Positions 63,618 to 64,000 of a DNA stretch of 64,000 nt are shown piece by piece; position 1 is the stretch's first letter, and every line of letters starts with the position of its first letter. Source of the DNA: Paraferrimonas sp. SM1919 (GTDB lineage Bacteria; Pseudomonadota; Gammaproteobacteria; Enterobacterales; Shewanellaceae); contig NZ_WINH01000014.1 in the NCBI RefSeq assembly GCF_010993985.1, positions 1-64,000 on the forward strand, in the 5' to 3' direction. A program made the translations under genes and the position numbers. The notes beneath the pieces are model-generated. The model ran no database searches. It saw nothing but the letters and a program-made list of their open reading frames with translations, and had not been told where the DNA came from.

Positions 63618-64000
63618 TTATGGTAAATGAGGCTTAGCGAGATACTCATGAGATTGCATTTCCGTTAAGCGCGAGATGCAGCGCTGGTACTCGAAGTCCA
63701 ATGCCCCACCTTGATAGATATTACTTACTGGTGCAGCACCTGAAGCAATAAATTTGACGTTTCTATCATAGAACTCATCAATCATCGCAAGAAACCGGCG
63801 TGCGACATCATCCCCACCATGCTCTTTGCCCATCAGAGGTATATTAGCACAAAGCACGGTGTGATAGATGCGAGCCAGCTCAATATAGTCACTCTGACTT
63901 CTTGGACCGTCGCACAAATCTTTAAAATCAAACAATACCACGCCCTCGGTAACCGAAATTGTGTTGATTTGGCGGTGGTTGATTTCAATGCTTTTATTAT
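63618..64000 (-). CDS. zapE: Cell division protein ZapE, C-terminal part (cut by window edge)
   Basis: Only the C-terminal 126 or so residues are in the window; the frame stays open to 64000. It has LFDFKDLCDGPRSQSDYIELA, VARRFLAMIDEFYDRNVKFIASGAAP and DFEYQRCISRLTEMQSHEYL, the typical end of the AFG1-like P-loop ATPase ZapE, an FtsZ-ring factor. The Walker motifs are outside the window. It lies upstream of rplM on the same strand, with 247 bp between the two genes. Confidence 0.93.
   Translation of the reverse strand, partial: NKSIEINHRQINTISVTEGVVLFDFKDLCDGPRSQSDYIELARIYHTVLCANIPLMGKEHGGDDVARRFLAMIDEFYDRNVKFIASGAAPVSNIYQGGALDFEYQRCISRLTEMQSHEYLAKPHLP

Overview
This window is a contiguous stretch of a gammaproteobacterial chromosome, most like Shewanella or Ferrimonas and relatives (Alteromonadales). 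The assignment rests on gene content and order: metJ divergent from metBL, rpsF-priB-rpsR-rplI, ubiEJB-tatABC-hemB, yheSTU-prkB-crp, an astCAD operon ending in a DUF1338 gene, and petABC-sspAB next to rplM-rpsI. The GC content looks moderate to low. No tRNA gene, CRISPR array, transposase, integrase or phage gene was found.

Layout. 1-415: promoters P2 and P1 and the boxA leader of an rRNA operon whose 16S gene lies off the left edge, reading leftward. 416-4478: methionine biosynthesis (metL, metB) and its repressor metJ, with MetJ operators between them. 4850-7403: kduD-kduI-kdgK, the end of polyuronate (pectin/alginate type) breakdown. 7456-10533: a DUF481 outer-membrane protein, the S6 ribosomal operon, a perfect 155-bp tandem duplication that carries a terminator, and rpmE. 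10705-17294: priA, argS-ftsN and the heat-shock protease hslVU with a sigma32-like promoter. 17385-20461: pirin, a glycosyltransferase/PAP2 pair and rraA. 20598-26407: a long apparent operon for ubiquinone synthesis, Tat export and haem synthesis. 26487-29970: a YjiH membrane protein, a DUF3820 protein and a CPA2 antiporter.

30128-41877 is the most accessory-looking part: an isolated galactokinase with an altered sugar-site motif, three large TonB-dependent receptors of different subfamilies, a methyltransferase, and the rotted remnant of a fourth receptor that still has the upstream region of the receptor at 39313. Several receptors have dyad-symmetric sites just before their start codons.

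41953-52208: small conserved genes (yebG, yacL, fkpA-like, slyX), a COG3014 lipoprotein with lpoB, yheV, then yheS-TIGR02444-yheT-yheU-prkB and crp, with a Sel1-type gene inserted on the opposite strand. 52263-58436: arginine catabolism (astC, astA, astD, DUF1338), an alpha/beta-hydrolase-like protein without a nucleophile, and pabA. 58488-64000: sspAB, the cytochrome bc1 complex (petABC, with a Tat-type Rieske leader), rpsI-rplM with a structured leader, and the C-terminal part of zapE cut by the window edge.

No clearly new multi-gene system was found. The best leads are the duplicated terminator element (9937-10246), the receptor remnant, the 5' stem-loops and dyads before hslVU, petABC, argS and the receptors, and the GalK motif change. 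All family calls come from reading the sequence; no database search was run.
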